This document shows, one piece after another, positions 1-5,916 of a stretch of DNA of 7,564 nucleotides. The DNA lies in contig JBOFIT010000055.1 of NCBI GenBank assembly GCA_051650305.1, positions 1 through 7,564 of the forward strand. Reading direction: 5' to 3'. Source of the stretch: JBOFDK01 sp051650305. GTDB taxonomy: Bacteria; Bacillota; Clostridia; Lachnospirales; Cellulosilyticaceae. The notes beneath the pieces were generated by a model that was not told where the DNA came from, did no database searches, and was given only the letters and a program-made list of their open reading frames with translations. The position numbers and the translations under genes were made by a program. The stretch's first letter is position 1. Each line of letters starts with the position of its first letter.

Positions 1-1
1 C

Positions 2-85
2 TACAATCAAGAAGAGGCGACTAATAGCCGATGCTTTCTAGAGAATGCAAAGAAATTGCCAAAGGATGCGAGCGAGGTGCTATGA
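2..85 (+). CDS. Possible C-terminal tail of an unidentified gene (cut by left edge)
   Basis: An open frame enters from the left edge and stops at a TGA at 83-85, giving 27 residues that end in FLENAKKLPKDASEVL. The stretch 1-120 is about 45% GC by hand count, against about 28% in the following 60 bases, which suits the end of a coding gene followed by an intergenic region. I do not recognise the peptide. No terminator hairpin follows it. The other two forward frames close sooner, one with TIKKRRLIADAF stopping at 39-41. The assignment is weak because so little sequence is available. Confidence 0.25.
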   Translation, partial: YNQEEATNSRCFLENAKKLPKDASEVL

Positions 86-114
86 AGGTTGAGAACTAAA
101 ACGAGTATCGTAGG

Positions 115-143
115 TCGACGAGGGAATAAAAGAAGTATATACT
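115..143 (+). promoter_or_regulatory. Candidate sigma-A promoter upstream of the Fic gene
   Basis: TCGACG (115-120) and TATACT (138-143) are separated by 17 bases, matching four of six and five of six consensus positions. A transcript would start near 150 and run about 100 bases to the Fic start. It would also cover a 12-codon frame at 158-196 (MNATIDDLKLCK), which has a modest GAGG site at 145-148. That mini-frame could be a leader peptide or chance. A second, weaker candidate is TTGTGT (185-190) with AATACT (209-214). Apart from these, the leader 86-250 shows nothing I can name. Confidence 0.3.
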
Positions 144-250
144 AGAGGTAGAATAATATGAATGCAACTATTGATGACTTAAAGTTGTGTAAGTAGAAAA
201 AATAAGGGAATACTAAAACTAGATTAGATGATGAAAGGAGATAGATTTTA

Positions 251-985
251 ATGTTTGAATTAATTGATTCGAAGAAAAGCATTTTAGATAGTAAGAGACC
301 ACTAAGTCCGGAAGTGTTAAAAAACCTTAAGAAGTATTTTGATGTAGAACTTACATATAATTCAAATGCTATCGAAGGAAATACACTTACAATTACAGAG
401 ACAAAAGTTATTCTTGAAGAAGGGTTAACCATTGGCGGAGGAAAAAGTCTAAGGGAACATCTAGAGGTTATTAACCATCAAGAAGCTATTAATTATATAG
501 AAGACATCGTGAATAAAGATATTGATATTTCAGAGAGAGTTATAAAAGATTTACATGCCATTATATTAAAGAGTATCGATAGCAAAAATGCAGGTGTCTA
601 CAGAAAAAATAATGTATTGATAAGTGGTAGTAGACATAGACCAGTAGAATACATGTTAGTTGAAGAAAAAATGCATGGATTAATAGAATGGTATGATGAG
701 ATGAAACATAAATTGCATCCGGTAGAACTTGCCGCTCTATTTCATTTTAAGTATGTCTATATTCATCCATTTATTGATGGTAATGGAAGAACTGCAAGGT
801 TGCTTATGAATTTGATTCTTCTTAGAAATGGTTACCCTATTGCAGTCATTAAGAATGAGGATAGAAGTGAATATATGCAGGCGCTAGAACTTGCAAGTGT
901 AGAGGGGGAAATGACTGCATTTATCGATAGCATTAAACGTGCAGTAGATAGTAGCTTAGACACTTATCTCTATATGCTAGCATAG
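251..985 (+). CDS. Fic-family AMP-transferase (FIC domain protein, class II)
   Basis: Fic proteins transfer AMP, or occasionally another phosphate-containing group, from a nucleotide to hydroxyl side chains of target proteins in the cytoplasm. The 244-residue product carries the full catalytic motif HPFIDGNGRTAR at residues 172-183, with catalytic His172, the GNGR anion-binding loop and the final Arg183. Residues 38-43 read SNAIEG, which fits the inhibitory (S/T)xxxE(G/N) motif. Because this lies before the catalytic motif, the protein is class II, with a built-in inhibitor whose Glu42 should block productive ATP binding. Residues 122-141 probably form the flap that positions the target. Related proteins often continue into a C-terminal winged-helix domain; this one stops about 60 residues after the motif. 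The start has AAAGGAG at 234-240, 10 bases upstream. No separate antitoxin gene is visible, and none is needed for class II. The target is unknown. Confidence 0.93.
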   Translation: MFELIDSKKSILDSKRPLSPEVLKNLKKYFDVELTYNSNAIEGNTLTITETKVILEEGLTIGGGKSLREHLEVINHQEAINYIEDIVNKDIDISERVIKDLHAIILKSIDSKNAGVYRKNNVLISGSRHRPVEYMLVEEKMHGLIEWYDEMKHKLHPVELAALFHFKYVYIHPFIDGNGRTARLLMNLILLRNGYPIAVIKNEDRSEYMQALELASVEGEMTAFIDSIKRAVDSSLDTYLYMLA

Positions 986-1003
986 CCACTTCTAAGAAAA
1001 TAC

Positions 1004-1034
1004 TTGACCTGTACGTTACGGATACCTGTATATT
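1004..1034 (+). promoter_or_regulatory. MerR-type promoter with 19-base spacer, upstream of merR-family gene
   Basis: TTGACC (1004-1009) and TATATT (1029-1034) are separated by 19 bases instead of the usual 17. Overlong spacers of 19-20 bases are the hallmark of promoters that a MerR-family protein activates by twisting the DNA. The spacer holds the core CGTTACG (1014-1020), a CGT-T-ACG palindrome with partial symmetry further out over 1010-1024, where five of seven pairs match. Transcription would begin near 1041, leaving a short leader that includes the AAGGAGG site. The position directly before the MerR gene implies autoregulation. Confidence 0.72.
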
Positions 1035-1052
1035 AAGGGCTAGAATGACATC

Positions 1053-1059
1053 AAGGAGG
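1053..1059 (+). promoter_or_regulatory. Ribosome binding site that decides among three ATG codons
   Basis: AAGGAGG at 1053-1059 precedes three consecutive in-frame ATG codons at 1062, 1065 and 1068. The gaps are 2, 5 and 8 bases. The third ATG has the best spacing and gives a protein starting MQINEV, as is normal for a MerR N-terminus. Confidence 0.6.
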
Positions 1060-1067
1060 AAATGATG

Positions 1068-1961
1068 ATGCAGATTAATGAGGTTATCAAGCAAGTTGAA
1101 TTGAGTAAACGTGCCATCAAGTATTACGAAGAAGCAGGGCTTTTAGAGGTAGCTAAGGGTGAAAATGGCTATAGAAATTATAGCGAACAGGATGTCCTAG
1201 TTTTAAAGGAAATTGCGATTTATCGTAAGCTAGGTATCAGTATTAAAGATATCAAGGAGCTACTAGAAGACAAAAATAAGGTGCTATTAGAAAATATCTA
1301 TCAGGAAAAAAGCACGCAATTGGAAGCTTCTAAACAAGAAGTAGAAGCACTGAAAGCATTTATACAAAATCATGATGTAGACAAGTTTTATAAGGAATTA
1401 GATTATAAGACGATTGGACAGGCAATCCAAGATATGATACCAGGGGCTTATGGTTATTTCTTTATGAATCATTTTATGCCGTATCTTCAAATTCAGATTG
1501 AAACACCTGAACAGCAAGAAGCCTATGAAAACATCATAGCGTTTTGGGATCAGGTAGAGATTAAGATGCCTTTCATGATGAAGCTGAGTAGCTATGTGAT
1601 GTATAAGCTACCCAAGCCAAGTCTAGAGCAAATGACAACTAAAATGGAAGCACAGTTACGTAAGTATGTGGATGCATCAGAAGAAACCTATGAAGCGCTC
1701 AAACAGCACACAAAACGTGGTGTTAAGATGCAAAATAGCTTGCTCTACAAATACCATCCTGCATTTGTGTCAAAGAGACAATTTATGAAACGCTTACAAG
1801 ATTGTGGTTATAATGATATTTTTATTCCAAATATGATGGCACTATCGCCTTCATATAGGGTGTATCGTGAAGCACTTACGGATATGAATGATAAAATTTG
1901 TAAAGATTTAGGACTGTATTATGATTCGAAATATAATCTGATTATGAAGAAAGACAAGTAG
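1068..1961 (+). CDS. MerR-family transcriptional regulator with large C-terminal domain
   Basis: This is a DNA-binding regulator of 297 residues (299 if the first of three ATG codons is used). Residues 1-70 form a MerR winged helix-turn-helix: INEVIKQVELSKRAIKYYEEAGLL, with the diagnostic tyrosine pair Tyr19-Tyr20, then GYRNYSEQDVLVLKEI and LGISIKDIKELLE. Residues about 75-110 are Glu/Lys-rich and probably form the dimerising coiled coil. The remaining 185 residues are a large, mainly helical domain, presumably for effector binding, that I cannot match to a named ligand family. It has only two cysteines (in LQDCGY and KICKDL), not a metal-binding MerR cluster, so a metal sensor is unlikely. 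Its promoter has the 19-base spacer that such regulators act on, so the clearest target is itself. No transporter or enzyme follows; a terminator does. The upstream Fic gene is same-strand, but its functional link is unknown. Confidence 0.9.
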   Translation: MQINEVIKQVELSKRAIKYYEEAGLLEVAKGENGYRNYSEQDVLVLKEIAIYRKLGISIKDIKELLEDKNKVLLENIYQEKSTQLEASKQEVEALKAFIQNHDVDKFYKELDYKTIGQAIQDMIPGAYGYFFMNHFMPYLQIQIETPEQQEAYENIIAFWDQVEIKMPFMMKLSSYVMYKLPKPSLEQMTTKMEAQLRKYVDASEETYEALKQHTKRGVKMQNSLLYKYHPAFVSKRQFMKRLQDCGYNDIFIPNMMALSPSYRVYREALTDMNDKICKDLGLYYDSKYNLIMKKDK

Positions 1962-1967
1962 TAATAT

Positions 1968-2011
1968 AAAAAGCACGTAAGTTATGAACGCATATAACTT
2001 ACGTGTTTTTT
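1968..2011 (+). terminator. Intrinsic terminator after merR-family gene
   Basis: A perfect 12-bp stem, CACGTAAGTTAT (1974-1985) with ATAACTTACGTG (1994-2005), encloses an 8-base loop and is followed by six T (2006-2011). Five A (1968-1972) precede the stem, so it could also act in the reverse direction. Confidence 0.92.
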
Positions 2012-2128
2012 AGTTAAACAAGGTGAAAAATACGCTAAATTTTACAAAAAAAGTAATATAACTTGAAAAGATGTCGAAGTATACAAAGGACACATGGCAA
2101 ACTTAGGTATATGACATAGGAGGCAAGA

Positions 2129-4132
2129 ATGAAGAAATGGCAGTTTAATATGAAAAAAAATGAAATAAAGGGACTGGGAGAGAAGCTGACAGGTAGGATT
2201 CAGGGGTTAATTCTCATCACAGTCATTACGCTTGTTACTTTACTAGCTATGGGAAGCTATTTTGCGACGACGATGACATTAGAAGATACATTAACAGAAG
2301 TTGCAGAGCAAGCGGCAGATTCTGTTGCAAAACGTTTTGAGGCGATTGAATTACTGCTTCGAGAGATAGCTACAGAACCTCTCCTTAGCGATCAGTCAAC
2401 TTCTGATGCTGAGAAGAAGGCTTACTTAAAAGAGAAACAAGAAACATATAGAGATTTATTTGGTGGAGATCTATACTATGCAAATAGTACAGGTATTAAT
2501 ATTACGACGCAAAGAAGTGTAGCAGATAGAGATTATTTCCAAGCGGCGATGTCGGGGGAAAGTTATTTAACGGACCCACTTGTAAGAAAAGATACAGGAG
2601 AGATAAGCTTTATCTATTCAGTACCGGTATATGCTAATAATGGGAGTGTAGTAGGGGTTGTTTATGTACTCATTGGGTATGATTATATTTACGAAATTGT
2701 AGCGGCTACAAATGTAGCAGAATCAGGGAATGCTTATGTTATTAACAAAGAAGGAACGACTGTGCTTTATAATGATCAAGCATTAGTAGCAGAAGCGTAT
2801 AATACACAGGAAGAAGCCAAAAATGACAGACGACTTAGAGATATTGCAGATGTGGAATATAAGGCAATGTCAGGAGAAAGTGGCCTTGGGATGTATAAAT
2901 ACGGTGGGAAATCACGTGTAGCAAGTTATGCTCCTATTGCCAAAACGAGAGGTTGGAGCTTGGTAATCGCTGCGGACAGTATGGAGTTCTTAGATATACT
3001 TTATATTGCATTATTTATAGATATTCTGGCAGGAATTGCCTTACTCTTCGTAGGGAATCAAGCAGCACGTAAATTTGCAAGACAAGTGACAGAACCGATA
3101 GAAGGTTTAGTAAGCCGTATGGAAAAACTTGCAGAAGGAGACTTAAAAACACCTGTGGACATTGCACAGACAGGTGATGAAGTGCAAGTACTAGGAGAAG
3201 CCGTAGCACATACGATTGAGACAGTGACCACTTATATTGACGACATCAGTGAAAATATGAAAAAGCTTGGCGATGGTGATCTAACCATCCAGATAAACAA
3301 AGATTACATCGGAGATTTCAGTGTCATTAAAGCATCACTTAATACATTTATTGATACATTGAGAGAGACTTTAATGGGGATTGAAGAAGCTAGCCAACAA
3401 GTAGCCAGCGGTTCAAGTGAGGTAGCTGGTGGTGCACAAAGCTTAGCACAAGGTGCTACAGAGCAGGCAAGTATTGTACAAGAGTTCGTAGCAACCCTTG
3501 AGAGTGTAGCAGATGGTGTCCAACATAGTACGGAAAACATTAAGAAAAGTAATGAGATTTGCCACAAGGCTATGGAAAAGACAGAAGAAGGCACAGCATC
3601 TATGGCAGAAATGGTTGTGGCGATGAAGAAGATCGAGGAATCAAGTCAGCAGATTGGCCAAATCATACAAGTCATCGATAGCATTGCAACACAGACGAAC
3701 TTGCTAGCACTTAATGCATCCATCGAATCAGCAAGAGCAGGTGAAGCTGGAAGAGGCTTTGCCGTAGTAGCCAATGAGATTCGAGATCTTGCTAATAAGA
3801 GTTCACAAACGGTAAAAGATATCGCGCAGCTGATAGGGGAAAGTAACTTAACGGTAGAAGAGGGGAGAGCAGTCGTAGATCAAACCTCAGAGGAGTTAAG
3901 AGGCATCAAAACGATTATCGAAGAAATCGTAGAGAAAGCATCATTTAACTTAGAGGAAAATAGCGCACAAAGTGTTGCTATTGAAGAGTTAACAAAAGGT
4001 ATCGAGCATATTTCTATTGTCGTAGAGACCAATGCATCGACTTCAGAAGAAAGCGCTGCCATAAGTGAAGAACTGGCTGCTCAAGCAGAAAACTTATCAC
4101 AGCTTGTAAGTAAGTTTAAAGTTCAAGCATAA
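2129..4132 (+). CDS. Methyl-accepting chemotaxis protein with Cache-type sensor
   Basis: This transmembrane chemoreceptor senses an extracellular ligand and controls the CheA kinase, hence flagellar or other motility. Its 667 residues hold, in order: a basic N-terminus; membrane span 1 at about 27-47; an extracellular double-Cache-like domain at about 50-285, with the typical VADRDYFQAAMSGE segment; membrane span 2 at about 289-310; a HAMP domain at about 311-364, with Pro323; a second HAMP-like segment at about 372-418 (LGDGDLTIQINKDYIGDF); and the signalling hairpin. The tip reads QTNLLALNASIESARAGE (522-539), followed by GRGFAVVANEIRDLA. The hairpin is about 245 residues long, which fits the 36-heptad class better than the 44-heptad class. 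It lacks a C-terminal CheR-tethering pentapeptide. AGGAGG at 2118-2123, 5 bases upstream, supports the start. No convincing promoter is visible at 2012-2128; the nearest sigma-D-like match is TAAT, 15 bases, then GTCGAAGT (2054-2080), which is poor. No che gene adjoins it. The ligand is unknown. Confidence 0.95.
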   Translation: MKKWQFNMKKNEIKGLGEKLTGRIQGLILITVITLVTLLAMGSYFATTMTLEDTLTEVAEQAADSVAKRFEAIELLLREIATEPLLSDQSTSDAEKKAYLKEKQETYRDLFGGDLYYANSTGINITTQRSVADRDYFQAAMSGESYLTDPLVRKDTGEISFIYSVPVYANNGSVVGVVYVLIGYDYIYEIVAATNVAESGNAYVINKEGTTVLYNDQALVAEAYNTQEEAKNDRRLRDIADVEYKAMSGESGLGMYKYGGKSRVASYAPIAKTRGWSLVIAADSMEFLDILYIALFIDILAGIALLFVGNQAARKFARQVTEPIEGLVSRMEKLAEGDLKTPVDIAQTGDEVQVLGEAVAHTIETVTTYIDDISENMKKLGDGDLTIQINKDYIGDFSVIKASLNTFIDTLRETLMGIEEASQQVASGSSEVAGGAQSLAQGATEQASIVQEFVATLESVADGVQHSTENIKKSNEICHKAMEKTEEGTASMAEMVVAMKKIEESSQQIGQIIQVIDSIATQTNLLALNASIESARAGEAGRGFAVVANEIRDLANKSSQTVKDIAQLIGESNLTVEEGRAVVDQTSEELRGIKTIIEEIVEKASFNLEENSAQSVAIEELTKGIEHISIVVETNASTSEESAAISEELAAQAENLSQLVSKFKVQA

Positions 4133-4146
4133 TACATAAAGTGTAG

Positions 4147-4197
4147 AAAACTCGTGAGTTAGGCTGAGTCAATCAGTTAAATAACTTGCGAGTTTTT
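4147..4197 (+). terminator. Branched intrinsic terminator after chemoreceptor gene
   Basis: A 15-bp stem pairs AAAACTCGTGAGTTA (4147-4161) with TAACTTGCGAGTTTT (4182-4196), including two G-U wobbles, and ends in five T (4193-4197). The 20-base loop holds a small nested hairpin, CTGA (4164-4167) with TCAG (4173-4176). The run of A at the 5' side makes it potentially bidirectional. Confidence 0.87.
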
Positions 4198-4235
4198 GTT
4201 GTTTATAAGAAAATAATAAAAAGATAAAAAATAAA

Positions 4236-4263
4236 TGAACTATTTTAGGTTTTCGAAGGTATA
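4236..4263 (+). promoter_or_regulatory. Candidate ECF-sigma (autoregulated) promoter
   Basis: TGAACT (4236-4241) and GGTATA (4258-4263) are separated by exactly 16 bases. This resembles the extracytoplasmic-function promoter pattern TGAAAC-N16-CGTATA, with mismatches at the end of the -35 element and the first base of the -10 element. A start near 4270 would leave a leader of about 22 bases that just contains the ribosome binding site. ECF operons are commonly self-activated, which supports the call. The surrounding DNA is very AT-rich, so chance resemblance is possible. Confidence 0.45.
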
Positions 4264-4276
4264 TAAAGTGTAAGCG

Positions 4277-4283
4277 AAAGGAG
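4277..4283 (+). promoter_or_regulatory. Ribosome binding site fixing the sigma-factor start at TTG 4292
   Basis: AAAGGAG covers 4277-4283. The upstream in-frame GTG begins at 4283, inside this site, so it cannot be served by it. The TTG at 4292 lies 8 bases beyond the site, which is ideal. An ATG at 4296 is out of frame. Confidence 0.65.
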
Positions 4284-4291
4284 TGAGGGAA

Positions 4292-4825
4292 TTGAATGGC
4301 GCCATTTCAAAAGAAGAAGCAGAAAAAATATTTGATACGTATAAAGATTACATCTACCAATCTGCATTATTTCTAACCCATTCCCCAGAGTTAGCAGATG
4401 ATGTGACACAAGAAGTATTTATAAGAGCAATCGTGTATTACCATACATATGATACGAAGCGTCCGCTCAAGACGTGGCTTTATAAAATGATGCTTAATGT
4501 GACAAGGACGATGATGAAAAAGCAGAAAAGCTATATGCCATTAGAGGAAATGATAGAAGTACAAGCTGAGCATCATGTGGAAAATGACATAATAGTAGCT
4601 GAGACTAATAAGGAACTACTACGTGCAATCGATGGACTAGGGGATAAAATCAAACAAGTGTTGTATATGCATTATTATCTAGAAATGACATTAGAAGACA
4701 TTGCAGAGATTTTGGAGATTCCAGTAGGAACGTGCAAATCTAGATTGCATACAGGGTTAAGACGATTAAGGTATAAGAAGTCTAAAATCATTCAATTGTA
4801 TGGAAGGGAGCGTGTTGCCGAATGA
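4292..4825 (+). CDS. ECF-type RNA polymerase sigma factor
   Basis: This group 4 (extracytoplasmic-function) sigma factor directs RNA polymerase to a small stress or envelope regulon when released from its anti-sigma factor. From the TTG start the product is 177 residues, a usual ECF length. Region 2 spans about 10-75, with FDTYKDYIYQSALFLTHSPELADDVTQEVFIRA (the -10 recognition helix) and the KTWLYKMMLNVTR segment. Region 4 spans about 115-160, with LGDKIKQVLYMHYYLEMTLEDIAEIL and the -35 reading helix VGTCKSRLHTGLRRLR. There is no region 1.1 or 3. Its TGA overlaps the ATG of the next gene (ATGA at 4822-4825), so the two are translationally coupled. The ECF-like promoter just upstream suggests self-activation. 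A GTG at 4283 would add three residues, but it lies inside the ribosome binding site. The inducing signal cannot be read from the sequence. Confidence 0.93.
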   Translation: MNGAISKEEAEKIFDTYKDYIYQSALFLTHSPELADDVTQEVFIRAIVYYHTYDTKRPLKTWLYKMMLNVTRTMMKKQKSYMPLEEMIEVQAEHHVENDIIVAETNKELLRAIDGLGDKIKQVLYMHYYLEMTLEDIAEILEIPVGTCKSRLHTGLRRLRYKKSKIIQLYGRERVAE

Positions 4826-5853
4826 GCGATGAACGAGATAGGAAAGAAAGCGTGCGAGAAGCGCTTCATCAAAGTATGGCAGACAAAAGCCCTACTGTAG
4901 CATTTGAAAAGATTTGGGAAGAAAGCCAAAGACTTCAAAGGCAATCAGTAGGAGGAAATAAAATGATGAAAAAGCCAGACAAAAAGATAAATAAAAAACT
5001 ACTGCTTATCGTAGCAGTGATTACAGCTATTCTAAGCATATCGACATTGAGTGCGAATCATATGAAAAGAGTAGATGATATCAGTTACACCTTTAAAGAT
5101 GACAAAGACGTTCTGGGACCATGGACAGTTGTAGACTTCGTAAAAGAAGAAAGTGACTTCATCCCCGGTGAAAAACAGTGGGAAGGTGAACTTGATTTCT
5201 TAACCTATATGGACTTTAAAGCCAATGGTGATCTCTCGATGGCAGTACAAGAAGAGGGCGAGAATCTAGAATTTCTAACTTCTATGAAATGGACTAAAGG
5301 GCATAGCATCAGTAAAGAAAATCAGACAAATAGTGCGTATACGATTAAAAAAATAGACGGCAAAAACTATCTCTTCTATGAATGGAAAAGTGGTGACTAT
5401 ACGTACAAGAGATTAGAAGTACCGTATCTCTATGTACTGGAGCAAGGGAAGCATCTAGAGACAGTAGAAGCGAAAGGGAAAGTAGATAATACGAATCTAC
5501 CTTTTGTAGATGATGAGACGATGAAAGGTAACTGGAAAGCCGTAGACTTTGTAGAGGAGATGGAACACTTCTCACCAGAAGGTCGTGCATGGAGTAATGA
5601 CTTGCATGTGAAAGAACTTGTGATCAAAGAAGATGGTAAGTTCATGGAGAAGAGAGCGGGCCATACAGTAGCATCCGATGGAAAATACGTGTATTGGACA
5701 AAGAACGCTCTCGTCTACAAAAATGCTGGCATTGTTTCAAAGTGTGTGATACAAGAACGAGAGGGTGAGACCTATATGTTCGTGGAATGGAAGTTTGGCG
5801 ATTATCAAGAGATTGGTATCATGCCAGGATACTATGTATTCAAGAAACAATAA
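4822..5853 (+). CDS. Membrane-anchored anti-sigma factor with duplicated extracytoplasmic sensor domain
   Basis: By position and layout this protein holds the preceding ECF sigma factor inactive at the membrane. Of its 343 residues, 1-58 are hydrophilic and cytoplasmic, with a helical VREALHQSMADKSPTVAFEKIWEE segment that probably binds sigma. It shows no HxxxCxxC zinc motif. Residues 60-78 (LLLIVAVITAILSISTLSA) are the only membrane span, preceded by lysines, so the C-terminus lies outside. Outside are two tandem copies of one domain, 93-208 and 230-343. They share GPW/GNW, VDFV, W-x3-L, WTK and EWK(S/F)GDY near a tyrosine-rich end. From memory, similar modules occur at the C-terminus of some Bacillota BlaR1/M56-type membrane proteins; that is unchecked. 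The start overlaps the sigma stop and has GGAAGGGAG at 4802-4810, 11 bases away, rather far. A better site lies inside the gene before Met48. Release by proteolysis is possible, but nothing here shows it. Confidence 0.82.
   Translation: MSDERDRKESVREALHQSMADKSPTVAFEKIWEESQRLQRQSVGGNKMMKKPDKKINKKLLLIVAVITAILSISTLSANHMKRVDDISYTFKDDKDVLGPWTVVDFVKEESDFIPGEKQWEGELDFLTYMDFKANGDLSMAVQEEGENLEFLTSMKWTKGHSISKENQTNSAYTIKKIDGKNYLFYEWKSGDYTYKRLEVPYLYVLEQGKHLETVEAKGKVDNTNLPFVDDETMKGNWKAVDFVEEMEHFSPEGRAWSNDLHVKELVIKEDGKFMEKRAGHTVASDGKYVYWTKNALVYKNAGIVSKCVIQEREGETYMFVEWKFGDYQEIGIMPGYYVFKKQ
4949..4968 (+). promoter_or_regulatory. Internal ribosome binding site and start inside the anti-sigma gene
   Basis: TAGGAGG (4949-4955) lies 7 bases before in-frame ATG codons at 4963 and 4966 (Met48 and Met49). 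Site and spacing are better than those of the gene's first ATG. Initiation here would give a 296-residue product beginning MMKKPDKK that keeps the membrane span and both outer domains but loses the cytoplasmic head. Whether it is used is inference. Confidence 0.4.
5098..5445 (+). repeat. Outer sensor domain, copy 1 (residues 93-208 of anti-sigma)
   Basis: This is the first of two homologous protein-level copies. Markers are DDKDVLGPW (93-101), VVDFV (103-107), WEGEL (120-124), MKWTKG and YEWKSGDY ending at 193, then a tyrosine-rich PYLYVLEQ end. The DNA has diverged, so the duplication is old and visible only in the protein. Confidence 0.75.
5509..5850 (+). repeat. Outer sensor domain, copy 2 (residues 230-343 of anti-sigma)
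   Basis: This is the second copy. Markers in the same order are DDETMKGNW (230-238), AVDFV (240-244), WSNDL, VYWTKN and VEWKFGDY ending at 328, then PGYYVFKKQ at the C-terminus. The distance from the first Trp to EWK is 86 residues in copy 1 and 84 in copy 2, so the two copies align almost without gaps. Confidence 0.75.
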
Positions 5854-5868
5854 TACGAAGATAGGAAG

Positions 5869-5903
5869 AATAAACACAGCCTGTAAACTGTGTTTATTTT
5901 TTT
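5869..5903 (+). terminator. Intrinsic terminator after the sigma/anti-sigma operon
   Basis: A perfect 11-bp stem, AATAAACACAG (5869-5879) with CTGTGTTTATT (5888-5898), has an 8-base loop. It runs into seven T (5897-5903), then GC and six more T (5906-5911). It separates this operon from the TetR operon. Confidence 0.9.
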
Positions 5904-5916
5904 GCTTTTTTAAAAG

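Noticed and set aside
1..120. Possible mobile-element end, group II intron tail or structured RNA at the left edge.
   Set aside because: No transposase or intron domain V motif, terminal inverted repeat or stable long hairpin could be identified; only a short open tail remains.
142..432. Reverse-strand open frame of 96 codons overlapping the Fic start.
   Set aside because: It lies opposite a well-supported Fic N-terminus and has no convincing ribosome binding site; its Ser/Phe/Leu-rich product is typical of an antisense shadow.
2012..2128. Sigma-D (flagellar) promoter before the chemoreceptor gene.
   Set aside because: The best match, TAAT-N15-GTCGAAGT, fits only four of eight bases of the -10 element, which is too weak to list.
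3304..3594. Reverse-strand frame of 96 codons inside the chemoreceptor gene, plus shorter ones at 3015-3209 and 3880-4062.
   Set aside because: All are antisense to the coiled-coil coding region, where repeated codon patterns leave the reverse strand open. None resembles a known protein.
3880..4062. Suspected 4-residue deletion in the C-terminal arm of the chemoreceptor hairpin (EKASFNLEENSAQSVAI).
   Set aside because: Aligning the whole stretch from TSEEL to TKGIEHIS with a typical clostridial receptor as I remember it gave the same length (40 residues) with Gln and Ile in register, so no deletion is needed.
5345..5645. Two overlapping reverse-strand frames inside the anti-sigma gene.
   Set aside because: They are opposite the duplicated sensor domain, are Ser/Leu-rich and lack ribosome binding sites.
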